This document shows, piece after piece, positions 1-6,593 of a stretch of 13,690 bases of DNA. Position 1 is the first letter of the stretch. Each line of letters opens with the position of its first letter. The DNA comes from CAYRWM01 sp964428055. Its GTDB lineage: Bacteria > Bacillota > Clostridia > Christensenellales > Christensenellaceae. Position numbers and translations under genes: made by a program. Under the pieces are notes generated by a model that was not told the origin of the DNA, searched no databases, and saw nothing but the letters and a program-made list of their open reading frames with translations. The stretch is from contig CAYRWM010000040.1 of the NCBI GenBank assembly GCA_964428055.1, forward strand, positions 1-13,690, in the 5' to 3' direction.

Positions 1-1550
1 TCCATCGCGTCGCCAATAGCCTTGCCGTTGTTGACAACGTTATAGTGCGTGAGCATGACTCCCTTGGGGAATCCGGTCGTGCCGGATGTGTACTGCATGT
101 TGCAGACGTCGTGCTTGTTAATCGTATTGGCTCTTCTGTATACTTCCTCTATCGGAACGCTGTCCGCGAGAGCTATCGCTTCATCCCAGCTGTAGCAACC
201 GGGCTGACTGCTCTCGCAGGTTATGATGTTGCGGAGGAAGGGCAGTTTCTTTATGTGAAGCGGCTTGCCCTTTTCGGCATCCTTAAGTTCCGGACAGAGC
301 TTGTTTATTATCTCTATGTAATTCGAATCCTTGTATCCGTCAACCATGACCAGCGTATGTGTGTCGGACTGATGGAGCAGATACTCGAGTTCGTGCACTT
401 TATATGCCGTGTTGACCGTGACCAGTACCGCACCGATCTTTGTTGTCGCCCAGAATGTCAGGTACCACGCCGGAACGTTTGTTGCCCATATGGCTACGTG
501 GTCGCCTCTCTTGACGCCCATGGCTATGAGTGACCTTGCGAATGTATCGACGTCATCCCTGAACTCGGGATATGTTCTCGTATAATCGTGGGTCGTGTAG
601 TTGAACGCGAGCTGATCCGGGAACTCTTCGCACATGCGGTCGAGCACCTGCGGGAATGTAAGATCTATCAGGTGTTCCTTCGGCCAGGGGTATCTGCCCG
701 TTCTCGCGGCGTTGTAGTAGAGCCTCCTCGGTTCCTCTCCGCTCTCGAAGTACTTCGACGTCATGTAGTTGGCGAAATGCGGGAACACTATGCCGGGATC
801 CGAGAGCTCAGGAGCGTACTGCTTCAGCCACTCGAGAGATATGTATCCTTCGTAGTTGATGGAACGGAGTGCGCTTATGAAATCATCCAGCGGCACATCG
901 CCCTCTCCCACTATTTTGTATGAAACCTTGCCGTCTTCCATGACGGAATCCTTAACATGCGTGTACTTGACGTACGCACCCAGGTTCGTTATGGTCTCGG
1001 CGGGAGTCTCGTTTCCGTATCTGTAAGGATGATGCACGTCCCAGAGTGCGCCCATGTAATCGCTTTCTATGTTATTCAGGAGCTCGGCCAGTCTCTTTGT
1101 ATCGGAATATACGCCGTTGGTCTCGACCAGCAGCGTGATTTTATGCTCTTCAGCGTAGGGCACGATCTTATTGAGCGCAGCCAGTATCCGGCTGTCATCC
1201 ACTTCACCCATCGGAGCGGCTGTCTTGTCCGCCAGTATCCTTATATACTTGGAGCCGAGCTTGGTCGCAAGATCTATGTAATCCTTAAGCTCTGCTATCG
1301 TCTGCTCTTCTTTGTCGTATTCCTTAAGAGCGCACCCGGAAGAAAGGCAGGGGATCTCAAGACGGAGCTTCTTAAGTTTTTCTACTGTCCTGTCTATGTT
1401 CTCGGCACAGAAGGGCTTGGCCTTTATGGAAAAGATGTTATTTCCCAGACCTCGCATCTCTATCCCGCTGTAGCCGAAATCCTTTGCCATCGTGTATATC
1501 TCAGACCATGAGAAGTCCGGACAACCGAGTGTTGAAAAAGCGAGTTTCAT
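1..1550 (-). CDS. TIM-barrel sugar isomerase/epimerase fused to acyl-CoA synthetase (partial, 3' end outside window)
   Basis: One uninterrupted frame of 516 codons runs from ATG (1548-1550) off the left edge. Residues about 1-265 look like the AP-endonuclease-2/xylose-isomerase-like TIM barrel. It starts MKLAFSTLGCP and carries the usual metal-site residues E143 (LVETN), D171 (WDVHH), H198 (YTHVKD) and E240 (SLEW). Residues about 290-516 are the N-terminal part of an AMP-binding acyl-CoA synthetase, which makes acyl-adenylates and then acyl-CoA. Its phosphate-binding motif YTSGTTGFPKGVMLTH is at 487-502. The catalytic C-terminal lid lies outside the window. A GGAGG (1561-1565) sits 10 nt before the ATG. 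No stop codon or convincing internal ribosome site separates the domains, so I read it as a true fusion. Substrates of both halves are unknown. It follows the aldolase gene on the same strand, separated by a terminator. Confidence 0.85.
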   Translation of the reverse strand, partial: MKLAFSTLGCPDFSWSEIYTMAKDFGYSGIEMRGLGNNIFSIKAKPFCAENIDRTVEKLKKLRLEIPCLSSGCALKEYDKEEQTIAELKDYIDLATKLGSKYIRILADKTAAPMGEVDDSRILAALNKIVPYAEEHKITLLVETNGVYSDTKRLAELLNNIESDYMGALWDVHHPYRYGNETPAETITNLGAYVKYTHVKDSVMEDGKVSYKIVGEGDVPLDDFISALRSINYEGYISLEWLKQYAPELSDPGIVFPHFANYMTSKYFESGEEPRRLYYNAARTGRYPWPKEHLIDLTFPQVLDRMCEEFPDQLAFNYTTHDYTRTYPEFRDDVDTFARSLIAMGVKRGDHVAIWATNVPAWYLTFWATTKIGAVLVTVNTAYKVHELEYLLHQSDTHTLVMVDGYKDSNYIEIINKLCPELKDAEKGKPLHIKKLPFLRNIITCESSQPGCYSWDEAIALADSVPIEEVYRRANTINKHDVCNMQYTSGTTGFPKGVMLTHYNVVNNGKAIGDAM

Positions 1551-1591
1551 GTAAGATAATCCTCCGAAACGTATTATTTATCGAATCACAT

Positions 1592-1600
1592 ATAATACCA
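1592..1600 (-). promoter_or_regulatory. Probable extended -10 promoter of the fusion gene
   Basis: On the minus strand the sequence reads TGGTATTAT, an extended -10 (TG-n-TATTAT) about 40 nt upstream of the ATG at 1550. There is no good -35 box at 16-18 nt (ATTCCA at best), which is tolerated for extended -10 promoters. The remaining intergenic DNA (1601-1695) is very AT-rich and shows nothing else I can name. Confidence 0.4.
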
Positions 1601-1695
1601 TAACACTTTTATTGTGGAATGTAATTGACATTATTTAACTAAAGATTGATATTTTTTAATATTCAGGGGCTAAAAAAAAGAAATTATTGATAAAT

Positions 1696-1725
1696 ATTAA
1701 AAAACCCTGCCGGGTGGCAGGGTTC
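1696..1725 (-). terminator. Rho-independent terminator of the aldolase gene
   Basis: A perfect 9-bp stem (1703-1711 with 1716-1724, AACCCTGCC/GGCAGGGTT) encloses the 4-nt loop 1712-1715. On the minus strand it is followed by a run of six T. It lies 15 nt past the aldolase stop codon and separates that gene from the downstream fusion gene. Confidence 0.9.
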
Positions 1726-1739
1726 TGGTCAGTTAGGCA

Positions 1740-2576
1740 TCAGGCTTTTCCGCTGCTGCCGAAGAGATTAAGCTTTACTTTCGTTGCTTCCTTCATCGCA
1801 GCTTCGGCTGCCATTGTGTAATCGGTATAAGTGCCGGAAGCGCTCTTTATCGCTTCGGCTCCGGCCGTTATTATGTCGGTATAAACGTTTATCTTGCATA
1901 TGCCGCCGGCGATAGTGTTTCTGAAGTCATCGTCCGACAGGCCTGATCCTCCGTGCAGTACCAGCGGTTCCGCAACCGTTTCCCTTATCTTTTTGAGGCG
2001 GGGGATATCCAGCTTAGGGGTAGACTTGTATACGCCGTGGGCTGTACCTATGGATATGGCAAGGAAATCGGCACCTGTTCTGTCTATGAAATCAGCCGCA
2101 TCTTCAGGCTCTGTGTATACGACAGCGTCAGCCTTGCCGTTCTCATCTTCAAGACCTCCCACGCTGCCTATCTCACACTCGACGCCTACTCCCATGGAGT
2201 GCGCTATGCGGATTATCTCAGCCGAGTTCTCTATGTTTTTGCTGTGATCGGCTTCTCTCGAGCCGTCATACATGACCGAACCGAAACCGGCACGGAGTCC
2301 TCTCATGAGTACCTCAAAGTGATATGTGTGATCGAGGTGTATGGCGACCGGCACCTTTGATATCTTTGCTCTTTCGAGAAACATGGGCAGCAGCCAGTCG
2401 AAGCCGGCTATGGGTAGCAATGCTTCAGCCGTTCCTATTATTATAGGAGAGGAACATTCCTCGGCGGCTTCGATGTAGGCCCTCGTCATCTCCATGTTGG
2501 TGCAGTTGAAGTAGCCGACGCCGTACTTTCTCTCCTGAGCGTCCTTAAGTATCTCCTTCATTGTGTAAAGCGGCAT
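1740..2576 (-). CDS. Class II (zinc-dependent) fructose-bisphosphate/ketose-bisphosphate aldolase
   Basis: A 278-aa cytoplasmic aldolase that reversibly cleaves a ketose bisphosphate to dihydroxyacetone phosphate plus an aldehyde. Family marks are the start MPLYTMKEIL, the HLDH motif (D82 general acid, H83 zinc ligand), E135 in VECEIG, zinc ligands H180 (GTAHGVY) and H208 (LVLHGGSGL), the phosphate loop GGSG, and N230 in INVYTD. Length is normal for the family. I chose the ATG at 2574-2576 because an AAGGAGA (2583-2589) sits 6 nt before it and the protein then starts as the family does. A TTG at 2615 would add 13 residues, lacks a ribosome site and lies almost on the predicted transcription start. 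Substrate (fructose-, tagatose- or another bisphosphate) cannot be fixed from sequence. It is a single-gene unit with its own promoter and terminator. Confidence 0.92.
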   Translation of the reverse strand: MPLYTMKEILKDAQERKYGVGYFNCTNMEMTRAYIEAAEECSSPIIIGTAEALLPIAGFDWLLPMFLERAKISKVPVAIHLDHTYHFEVLMRGLRAGFGSVMYDGSREADHSKNIENSAEIIRIAHSMGVGVECEIGSVGGLEDENGKADAVVYTEPEDAADFIDRTGADFLAISIGTAHGVYKSTPKLDIPRLKKIRETVAEPLVLHGGSGLSDDDFRNTIAGGICKINVYTDIITAGAEAIKSASGTYTDYTMAAEAAMKEATKVKLNLFGSSGKA

Positions 2577-2624
2577 TTTCAATCTCCTTGAGTCAATCTC
2601 ATATTTGTTATTCAACCGTATTTA

Positions 2625-2652
2625 ATTATAATGTAATTGCCGGATTGTGCAA
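2625..2652 (-). promoter_or_regulatory. Sigma-A-type promoter of the aldolase gene
   Basis: On the minus strand TTGCAC (2647-2652) and TATAAT (2625-2630) are separated by 16 nt. This places transcription start near 2618, about 40 nt before the chosen ATG. A short inverted repeat, ATTGC/GCAAT (2636-2640 and 2649-2653), overlaps the -35 and could be an operator, but the arms are only 5 bp. Confidence 0.7.
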
Positions 2653-2731
2653 TAATGATTCTTTTGATTCTTATGAATAATTTGGTTAAGACCGGATTAT
2701 ATTTACATTGGAGAAAGGCAGGTGACCGGTC

Positions 2732-3682
2732 ATGAAAGCAATAGACCAGAGAAAAGCGGCAGTCATAGGATGCGGATTCGTAGGTTCATCCTCGGCATTT
2801 GCCCTTATGCAGAGCGGATTGTTTTCGGAGATCGTACTGATCGATGCCGACAGGGACAGAGCTGAAGGAGAGGCTCTTGATCTGGGACACGGACTTCCGT
2901 TTGCGTCTCCCATGAAGATTTACGCTGGGGATTACGGCGATATAACGGATGCGGCCGTTGCGATAGTCACAGCCGGCGCGGGACAGAAACCGGGAGAGAC
3001 CAGGCTTGATCTTGCAAAAAAGAACGTATCGGTGTTTAAGAGCATAATCCCTAACATAAAGAATGCGGGGTTTAACGGCATACTTCTTGTTGTTGCCAAC
3101 CCTGTTGACATACTCACCTATACCGCGGCGAAGCTGAGCGGCCTCCCTGAAGGCAGAGTGTTCGGGACCGGGACGGTGCTGGACACGGCAAGGCTCAAAT
3201 ACCTTCTCAGCGATCATCTCGGTGTTGACGGCAGAAGCATACACGCATTTATAATCGGCGAGCACGGCGACAGCGAGATAGTCGCGTGGAGCAGCGCAAA
3301 CGTATCCGGTGTGCCGCTCAATGATTTCTGTGAGATGCGCGGATACTACGATCACAGAAAGCATATGGAAAAGATCGCGGAGAACGTGAAGAACAGCGCA
3401 TACGAGATAATAAAGAAGAAAAAAGCGACTTACTACGGCATAGCCATGATAGTGAAGCGCATATGCGAAGCAATCGTAAGAGATGAAAAATCAATTCTTC
3501 CGGTGTCTTCAGTGCAGCACGGTGTGCGCGGTATTGAGGGTGTTGCTCTGAGCATGCCTTCAATCGTTGGCAGAAACGGCATAGAAAAGGTCATAAATAT
3601 ATCTCTTAATGACGAAGAGTCCGAAAAACTCAATGAGTCGGCGGCGATGCTCAGGGAGTACATTAAGGAGGCAGGGATTTGA
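2732..3682 (+). CDS. ldh: L-lactate dehydrogenase
   Basis: A 316-aa NAD-dependent enzyme that reduces pyruvate to L-lactate, regenerating NAD during fermentation. The Rossmann motif GCGFVGS is at residues 13-19, with acidic residues in LIDAD (36-40) for the NAD ribose. The substrate loop GAGQKPGETRLDL has Q85 where lactate dehydrogenases carry Gln and malate dehydrogenases usually Arg, and R91 is the second loop arginine. N123 (NPVD), D151/R154 (DTARL) and the catalytic H178 (IIGEHGD) are all present. Length is typical. The ATG follows an AGGTG about 8 nt upstream. The gene is divergent from the aldolase, with 155 nt between starts. An AT-rich TTATAT at 2697-2702 may be its -10, but no good -35 is seen. 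The downstream flavodoxin/ferredoxin gene overlaps its stop by 4 nt. Confidence 0.93.
   Translation: MKAIDQRKAAVIGCGFVGSSSAFALMQSGLFSEIVLIDADRDRAEGEALDLGHGLPFASPMKIYAGDYGDITDAAVAIVTAGAGQKPGETRLDLAKKNVSVFKSIIPNIKNAGFNGILLVVANPVDILTYTAAKLSGLPEGRVFGTGTVLDTARLKYLLSDHLGVDGRSIHAFIIGEHGDSEIVAWSSANVSGVPLNDFCEMRGYYDHRKHMEKIAENVKNSAYEIIKKKKATYYGIAMIVKRICEAIVRDEKSILPVSSVQHGVRGIEGVALSMPSIVGRNGIEKVINISLNDEESEKLNESAAMLREYIKEAGI
3665..3671 (+). promoter_or_regulatory. Ribosome binding site fixing a TTG start
   Basis: AAGGAGG inside the last codons of ldh lies 7 nt before the TTG at 3679-3681. No ATG near this point gives the expected MIYYFSATGNS beginning, so this strong site decides the TTG start and shows translational coupling to ldh. 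Confidence 0.8.
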
Positions 3683-4446
3683 TATACTACTTTTCAGCAA
3701 CAGGCAATTCTAAATATGTGGCCGGCAGGATTGCGGAAGAAACGGGGACCAAAGCGGTATCCGCTCTTGAAGCTGCAAAAAACGGCGTACCGGACAATGA
3801 ATCGGATGACGGTATCCTCGGCTTTGTGTTTCCGACATACGCATGGGTTATCCCGACGGTGTTCGAGGATTTTCTTAAGGGATTTGAGGCTCAGCAGGGC
3901 GCAGGGGGACGCTACGTGTTTGTGATCGCAACATGCGGGGCTACTTCCGGGTGTTCCGTCAGTCTCGTGAGAAGGATTCTTAAGACTCATGGTATAAGTA
4001 CCGATGCTTCATTCGATATAAGGATGCCTGATACATGGACTCCCATATTCGATCTGTCTGATAAGAAACGTAATGACGAGCGTCTTAAGAGTGCCGATGA
4101 GGAGATCACTGCCGCGGCGGCAAAGATAAAAAATAGAGAAAAGGGCTACTTTAACAGGACAAAAGCCCCGTGGCAGGCTGCTCCTGTCGGCCGCCTGATA
4201 TATGCGGTTATGCGCCGTACCGGCGGTTTCCGGCTTAAGGAAAACTGCACAGGATGCGGCAGGTGCGCGTCGGCGTGCCCCACGGGAGTTCTCAGGATGA
4301 ATAGCGGACATCCGTCCTGGACAGAGAAAAAGTGCGCCATGTGTTTAAGATGTCTTCATACATGTCCTGTCAATGCCATAAAGTACGGGAACCGCACGGA
4401 AAAGCACGGGCAGTATGTGCATCCCCGGGCAGGGAAACTTGACTGA
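3679..4446 (+). CDS. EFR1-type flavodoxin-ferredoxin electron carrier
   Basis: A 255-aa protein with a flavodoxin-like FMN-binding N-terminal half and a two-cluster ferredoxin C-terminal half. The phosphate loop is YFSATGNSK at residues 4-12, and FPTYAW at 51-56 and ATCGATSG at 84-91 fit the other flavin loops. Two CxxCxxCxxxC/P motifs bind 4Fe-4S clusters: C190, C193, C196, C200 (CTGCGRCASACP) and C219, C222, C225, C229 (CAMCLRCLHTCP). It should be a soluble low-potential electron carrier, though its partners are unknown. The start codon is TTG and the stop of ldh overlaps it (TTGA), so the two are one transcription unit. That suggests a shared role in redox balance, but this is inference from gene order. 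No terminator is visible after it. Confidence 0.88.
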   Translation: MIYYFSATGNSKYVAGRIAEETGTKAVSALEAAKNGVPDNESDDGILGFVFPTYAWVIPTVFEDFLKGFEAQQGAGGRYVFVIATCGATSGCSVSLVRRILKTHGISTDASFDIRMPDTWTPIFDLSDKKRNDERLKSADEEITAAAAKIKNREKGYFNRTKAPWQAAPVGRLIYAVMRRTGGFRLKENCTGCGRCASACPTGVLRMNSGHPSWTEKKCAMCLRCLHTCPVNAIKYGNRTEKHGQYVHPRAGKLD

Positions 4447-4468
4447 GGTGGAACAGGCATCGTTTTCG

Positions 4469-4477
4469 TGATATAAT
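4469..4477 (+). promoter_or_regulatory. Extended -10 promoter before the membrane-protein gene
   Basis: TGATATAAT is a perfect extended -10. The weak -35 candidate TGGAAC (4449-4454) is 17 nt upstream. A 7-bp inverted repeat, CGTTTTC (4461-4467) and GAAAACG (4489-4495), flanks the -10 symmetrically and could be an operator. Confidence 0.6.
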
Positions 4478-4510
4478 TATTGCACAAAGAAAACGGAAAC
4501 CGGTAGAAAG

Positions 4511-5239
4511 ATGGCTGCTGTAGAATCTGAGAACAACAAAGCGAAAAACTGGAGGCTCAACATACCGAAGCCGGTAAGAGCCGTCATATTCATAGCTACG
4601 CGCGTACTCCTTGCGCTGCTGTTCGTTATGGTGCTGCTGACCGCGTTCAAGGTCGGCATGGATTCCATGAACGTATACACTATGCTCAAGGACGGTTTTT
4701 CTCTGCGCGCTCAGGCAGTTATGAAGCCAACCGATACCGATGCGGAAAAACTCACGAGATACTTCTCAGAGCATGCGATACTCAGCGATGAAGCACTTAA
4801 TGACGAAAAGTGGAATGATTACGCCATCTCGAACTATTATGAGAGACTGGATGCGGGACATCCGATAGTATGGCCCTGGAAAGACGAGATCAAGTTCAAT
4901 GTCGTTGAACAGGTCATGGATATAAAGGGTACGTATTCGAGTGAATACCTCCTTGCCAACGGTCTTACCGAGGAGGATGTATCCGAGGCTGAAGTCGTGC
5001 TACCCGAGTGGAAGAACGGTGAGTTTGAGGTCACGCTCATCCGTCCCAAGGAAGAGGATGAGTCATGGAAGATAGATTCCATAGAATACAAGGGTCCCGC
5101 CGAAGACAGGATGATGAAAGTCTATGAGGACGAGGAAGAGCAGGAGATACCCGACAACGTCGTTATCTCTCCCGAAGGCGGCAACAAGAAGACCGGTGGC
5201 GGCACTTTAACAGAACAGACCGAAGAGGATGAGGGCTGA
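4511..5239 (+). CDS. Single-pass membrane protein of unknown function
   Basis: A 242-aa protein I do not recognise. Residues 1-23 are hydrophilic with several Lys/Arg (cytoplasmic by the positive-inside rule). Residues about 24-46 form one hydrophobic helix (AVIFIATRVLLALLFVMVLL). Residues 47-200 make a soluble, probably extracellular domain with a hydrophobic/charged pattern and Trp-containing strands (PIVWPWKDEI, VLPEWKNGEFEVTLI, SWKIDSIEY). The last 40 residues are a Glu/Asp/Gly-rich, probably disordered tail. There are no Cys residues and no catalytic motif. The ATG has only a weak purine-rich ribosome site (GGTAGAAAG). The gene has its own promoter, and its stop overlaps or abuts the start of the tRNA-dihydrouridine synthase gene, so the two are co-transcribed. 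Confidence 0.75.
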   Translation: MAAVESENNKAKNWRLNIPKPVRAVIFIATRVLLALLFVMVLLTAFKVGMDSMNVYTMLKDGFSLRAQAVMKPTDTDAEKLTRYFSEHAILSDEALNDEKWNDYAISNYYERLDAGHPIVWPWKDEIKFNVVEQVMDIKGTYSSEYLLANGLTEEDVSEAEVVLPEWKNGEFEVTLIRPKEEDESWKIDSIEYKGPAEDRMMKVYEDEEEQEIPDNVVISPEGGNKKTGGGTLTEQTEEDEG

Positions 5240-5240
5240 T

Positions 5241-6191
5241 ATGGGTCTGTCCGTTTATCTTGCGCCTCTGGCGGGTATAACAGATACCGCCATGAGGCAG
5301 ATATGCCTGGAATACGGAGACTGTCTCACGTTTACCGAGATGATAAGCGTGAACGGTCTCTTTTATAATAACTCGAGGACAAAGGATCTTCTGCACATAG
5401 CGAAGGGCGAGGAGACTGTAGGCGTACAGCTGTTCGGTAGCAATGCTGATACCGTATCGAAGATGGCCTGCGCCACGGAGGAAATGCTGGGAGAACGTCT
5501 TCGTGAGATAAACATCAATATGGGCTGTCCTGCTCCGAAGATCGTTAAGAACGGTGAGGGAGCAGCCCTGCTGAAGGATATCAGAAAAGCTTCGGATATC
5601 ATAAAGGATACCGTTAAAAGGGTTAGCGTTCCCGTGACCGTGAAGTTCAGGAAGGGATTTTCTCCGGGTGAGGATATCGCCGTTGATTTCGCGAGGATGT
5701 GCGAGGACTCGGGCGCCGGGAGAGTGTATGTGCACGGCAGGACGCGCGAGCAGTACTACTCGGGAAAGTCGGACCGGGGCTGCATAAAGAGAGTAAAGGA
5801 TGCTGTCGGAATACCCGTGATCGGGAACGGTGACATATATACGGCGGAGGATGCCCTCACCATGGCAGATGAGACCGGATGCGACGGCATAATGATCGCG
5901 AGAGGAGCTCTCGGCAACCCGTTCATATTCAGAGATGTAAAGGAACTGATCGGGAAAGGTACTGTTCCGCCGGCACCGACCAACGACGAGAGGGCGGATG
6001 CTTTTTTAAGGCAGCTGGATCTCTGCATAGAAGAAAAGGGCGAGCGGCTTGCCGTGAGGCAGATGCGCAAGCACGCGGCATATTATATAAAGGGAGCGAG
6101 CGGTTCCGCGGCCTTAAGAAAAAAAGCGGTCGAAGCGGAGAGCAGAGCCGATTTTGAAACGGTATTCAGTGAATTCAGGAGGGCTATGTAA
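5241..6191 (+). CDS. dusB: tRNA-dihydrouridine synthase, DusB-like
   Basis: A 316-aa FMN/NADPH enzyme that reduces uridine to dihydrouridine in the tRNA D-loop. The N-terminal TIM barrel starts YLAPLAGITD (6-15), and VGVQLFGS (60-67) precedes the active-site motif INMGCPAPK with catalytic C96. K135 (VTVKFRKG), H165/R167 (VYVHGRT) and the FMN phosphate site IGNGDI (194-199) with GIMIARGALGNP (216-227) are conserved. The C-terminal helical tRNA-binding domain follows. I prefer the ATG at 5241, which has GAGGG 5 nt upstream and lies 1 nt after the preceding stop. An ATG at 5229 would add four residues and overlap that gene by 11 nt, but its purine tract touches the start codon. No terminator is evident downstream. 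Confidence 0.9.
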   Translation: MGLSVYLAPLAGITDTAMRQICLEYGDCLTFTEMISVNGLFYNNSRTKDLLHIAKGEETVGVQLFGSNADTVSKMACATEEMLGERLREININMGCPAPKIVKNGEGAALLKDIRKASDIIKDTVKRVSVPVTVKFRKGFSPGEDIAVDFARMCEDSGAGRVYVHGRTREQYYSGKSDRGCIKRVKDAVGIPVIGNGDIYTAEDALTMADETGCDGIMIARGALGNPFIFRDVKELIGKGTVPPAPTNDERADAFLRQLDLCIEEKGERLAVRQMRKHAAYYIKGASGSAALRKKAVEAESRADFETVFSEFRRAM

Positions 6192-6230
6192 TACCCGGAG
6201 TGGACGGCTGAAGTTTTTGCTCAAATGATG

Positions 6231-6259
6231 TTGCAATTTGTTTTTTGCGATGATATAAT
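6231..6259 (+). promoter_or_regulatory. Strong sigma-A promoter of the secG cluster
   Basis: TTGCAA (6231-6236), a 17-nt spacer and TATAAT (6254-6259) with an added TG extension (TGATATAAT) make this one of the best promoters in the window. Transcription should start near 6266, leaving a leader of about 27 nt with AAGGAGG at 6279-6285. Confidence 0.85.
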
Positions 6260-6292
6260 ATCTTTTGCTATCACTATTAAGGAGGAAAAAAC

Positions 6293-6544
6293 ATGGAGAT
6301 ATTGGCACTTATCATAAAGATAGTACTCGTAGTATTCTCAGTGTTTTTAGCTATAGTAGTATTGCTCCAGTCCGGCGCTAAGCAGGGACTGTCAGGAGCC
6401 ATCGCAGGCGGTGCCGAGCAGATGTTCGGTAAGAAAAAAGGTAAGAACATGGATGCACTCTTAGTGAAGCTCACGAAGGTAGCGGCTATAGGCTTCATGA
6501 TACTGGCTGCATTCCTTACTATAATGAATTCTTACTGGCTTTAA
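6293..6544 (+). CDS. secG: Preprotein translocase subunit SecG
   Basis: An 83-aa membrane protein, part of the SecYEG channel that exports unfolded proteins. It has two hydrophobic helices (about residues 3-24 and 61-79). Between them lies the conserved cytoplasmic segment LLQSGAKQGLSGAIAGGAEQ with MFGKKKGKNMD, the standard SecG signature. Length is typical. The ATG is preceded by AAGGAGG with a 7-nt spacer. It heads the conserved secG-rnr-smpB-ssrA run, although a terminator hairpin lies between secG and rnr. Confidence 0.95.
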   Translation: MEILALIIKIVLVVFSVFLAIVVLLQSGAKQGLSGAIAGGAEQMFGKKKGKNMDALLVKLTKVAAIGFMILAAFLTIMNSYWL

Positions 6545-6558
6545 TCTATGATGTACAG

Positions 6559-6584
6559 CGCCTGCGTATGCAGGCGTTTTTTTA
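6559..6584 (+). terminator. Intrinsic terminator or attenuator between secG and rnr
   Basis: A 7-bp stem CGCCTGC/GCAGGCG (6559-6565 with 6570-6576) with loop GTAT is followed directly by seven T (6577-6583). It ends 10 nt before the rnr start. As no promoter is visible between it and rnr, it probably lets some polymerase through and sets the secG-to-rnr ratio. Confidence 0.85.
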
Positions 6585-6593
6585 TTGGAGTTT

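Noticed and set aside
45..1511. Three plus-strand open frames (45-533, 588-923, 957-1511)
   Set aside because: They are antisense shadows of the isomerase-acyl-CoA synthetase gene, whose minus-strand frame has clear domain motifs and runs through the same region.
1953..2360. Plus-strand frames within 1894-2360
   Set aside because: They are antisense to the aldolase and have no family features.
2577..2615. TTG start adding 13 residues to the aldolase
   Set aside because: It would lie within a few bases of the predicted transcription start and lacks a ribosome site. The family normally starts at the ATG used here.
6192..6230. Possible terminator after the dihydrouridine synthase gene
   Set aside because: No stem of adequate length followed by T is present. 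The T-stretches belong to the secG promoter region.
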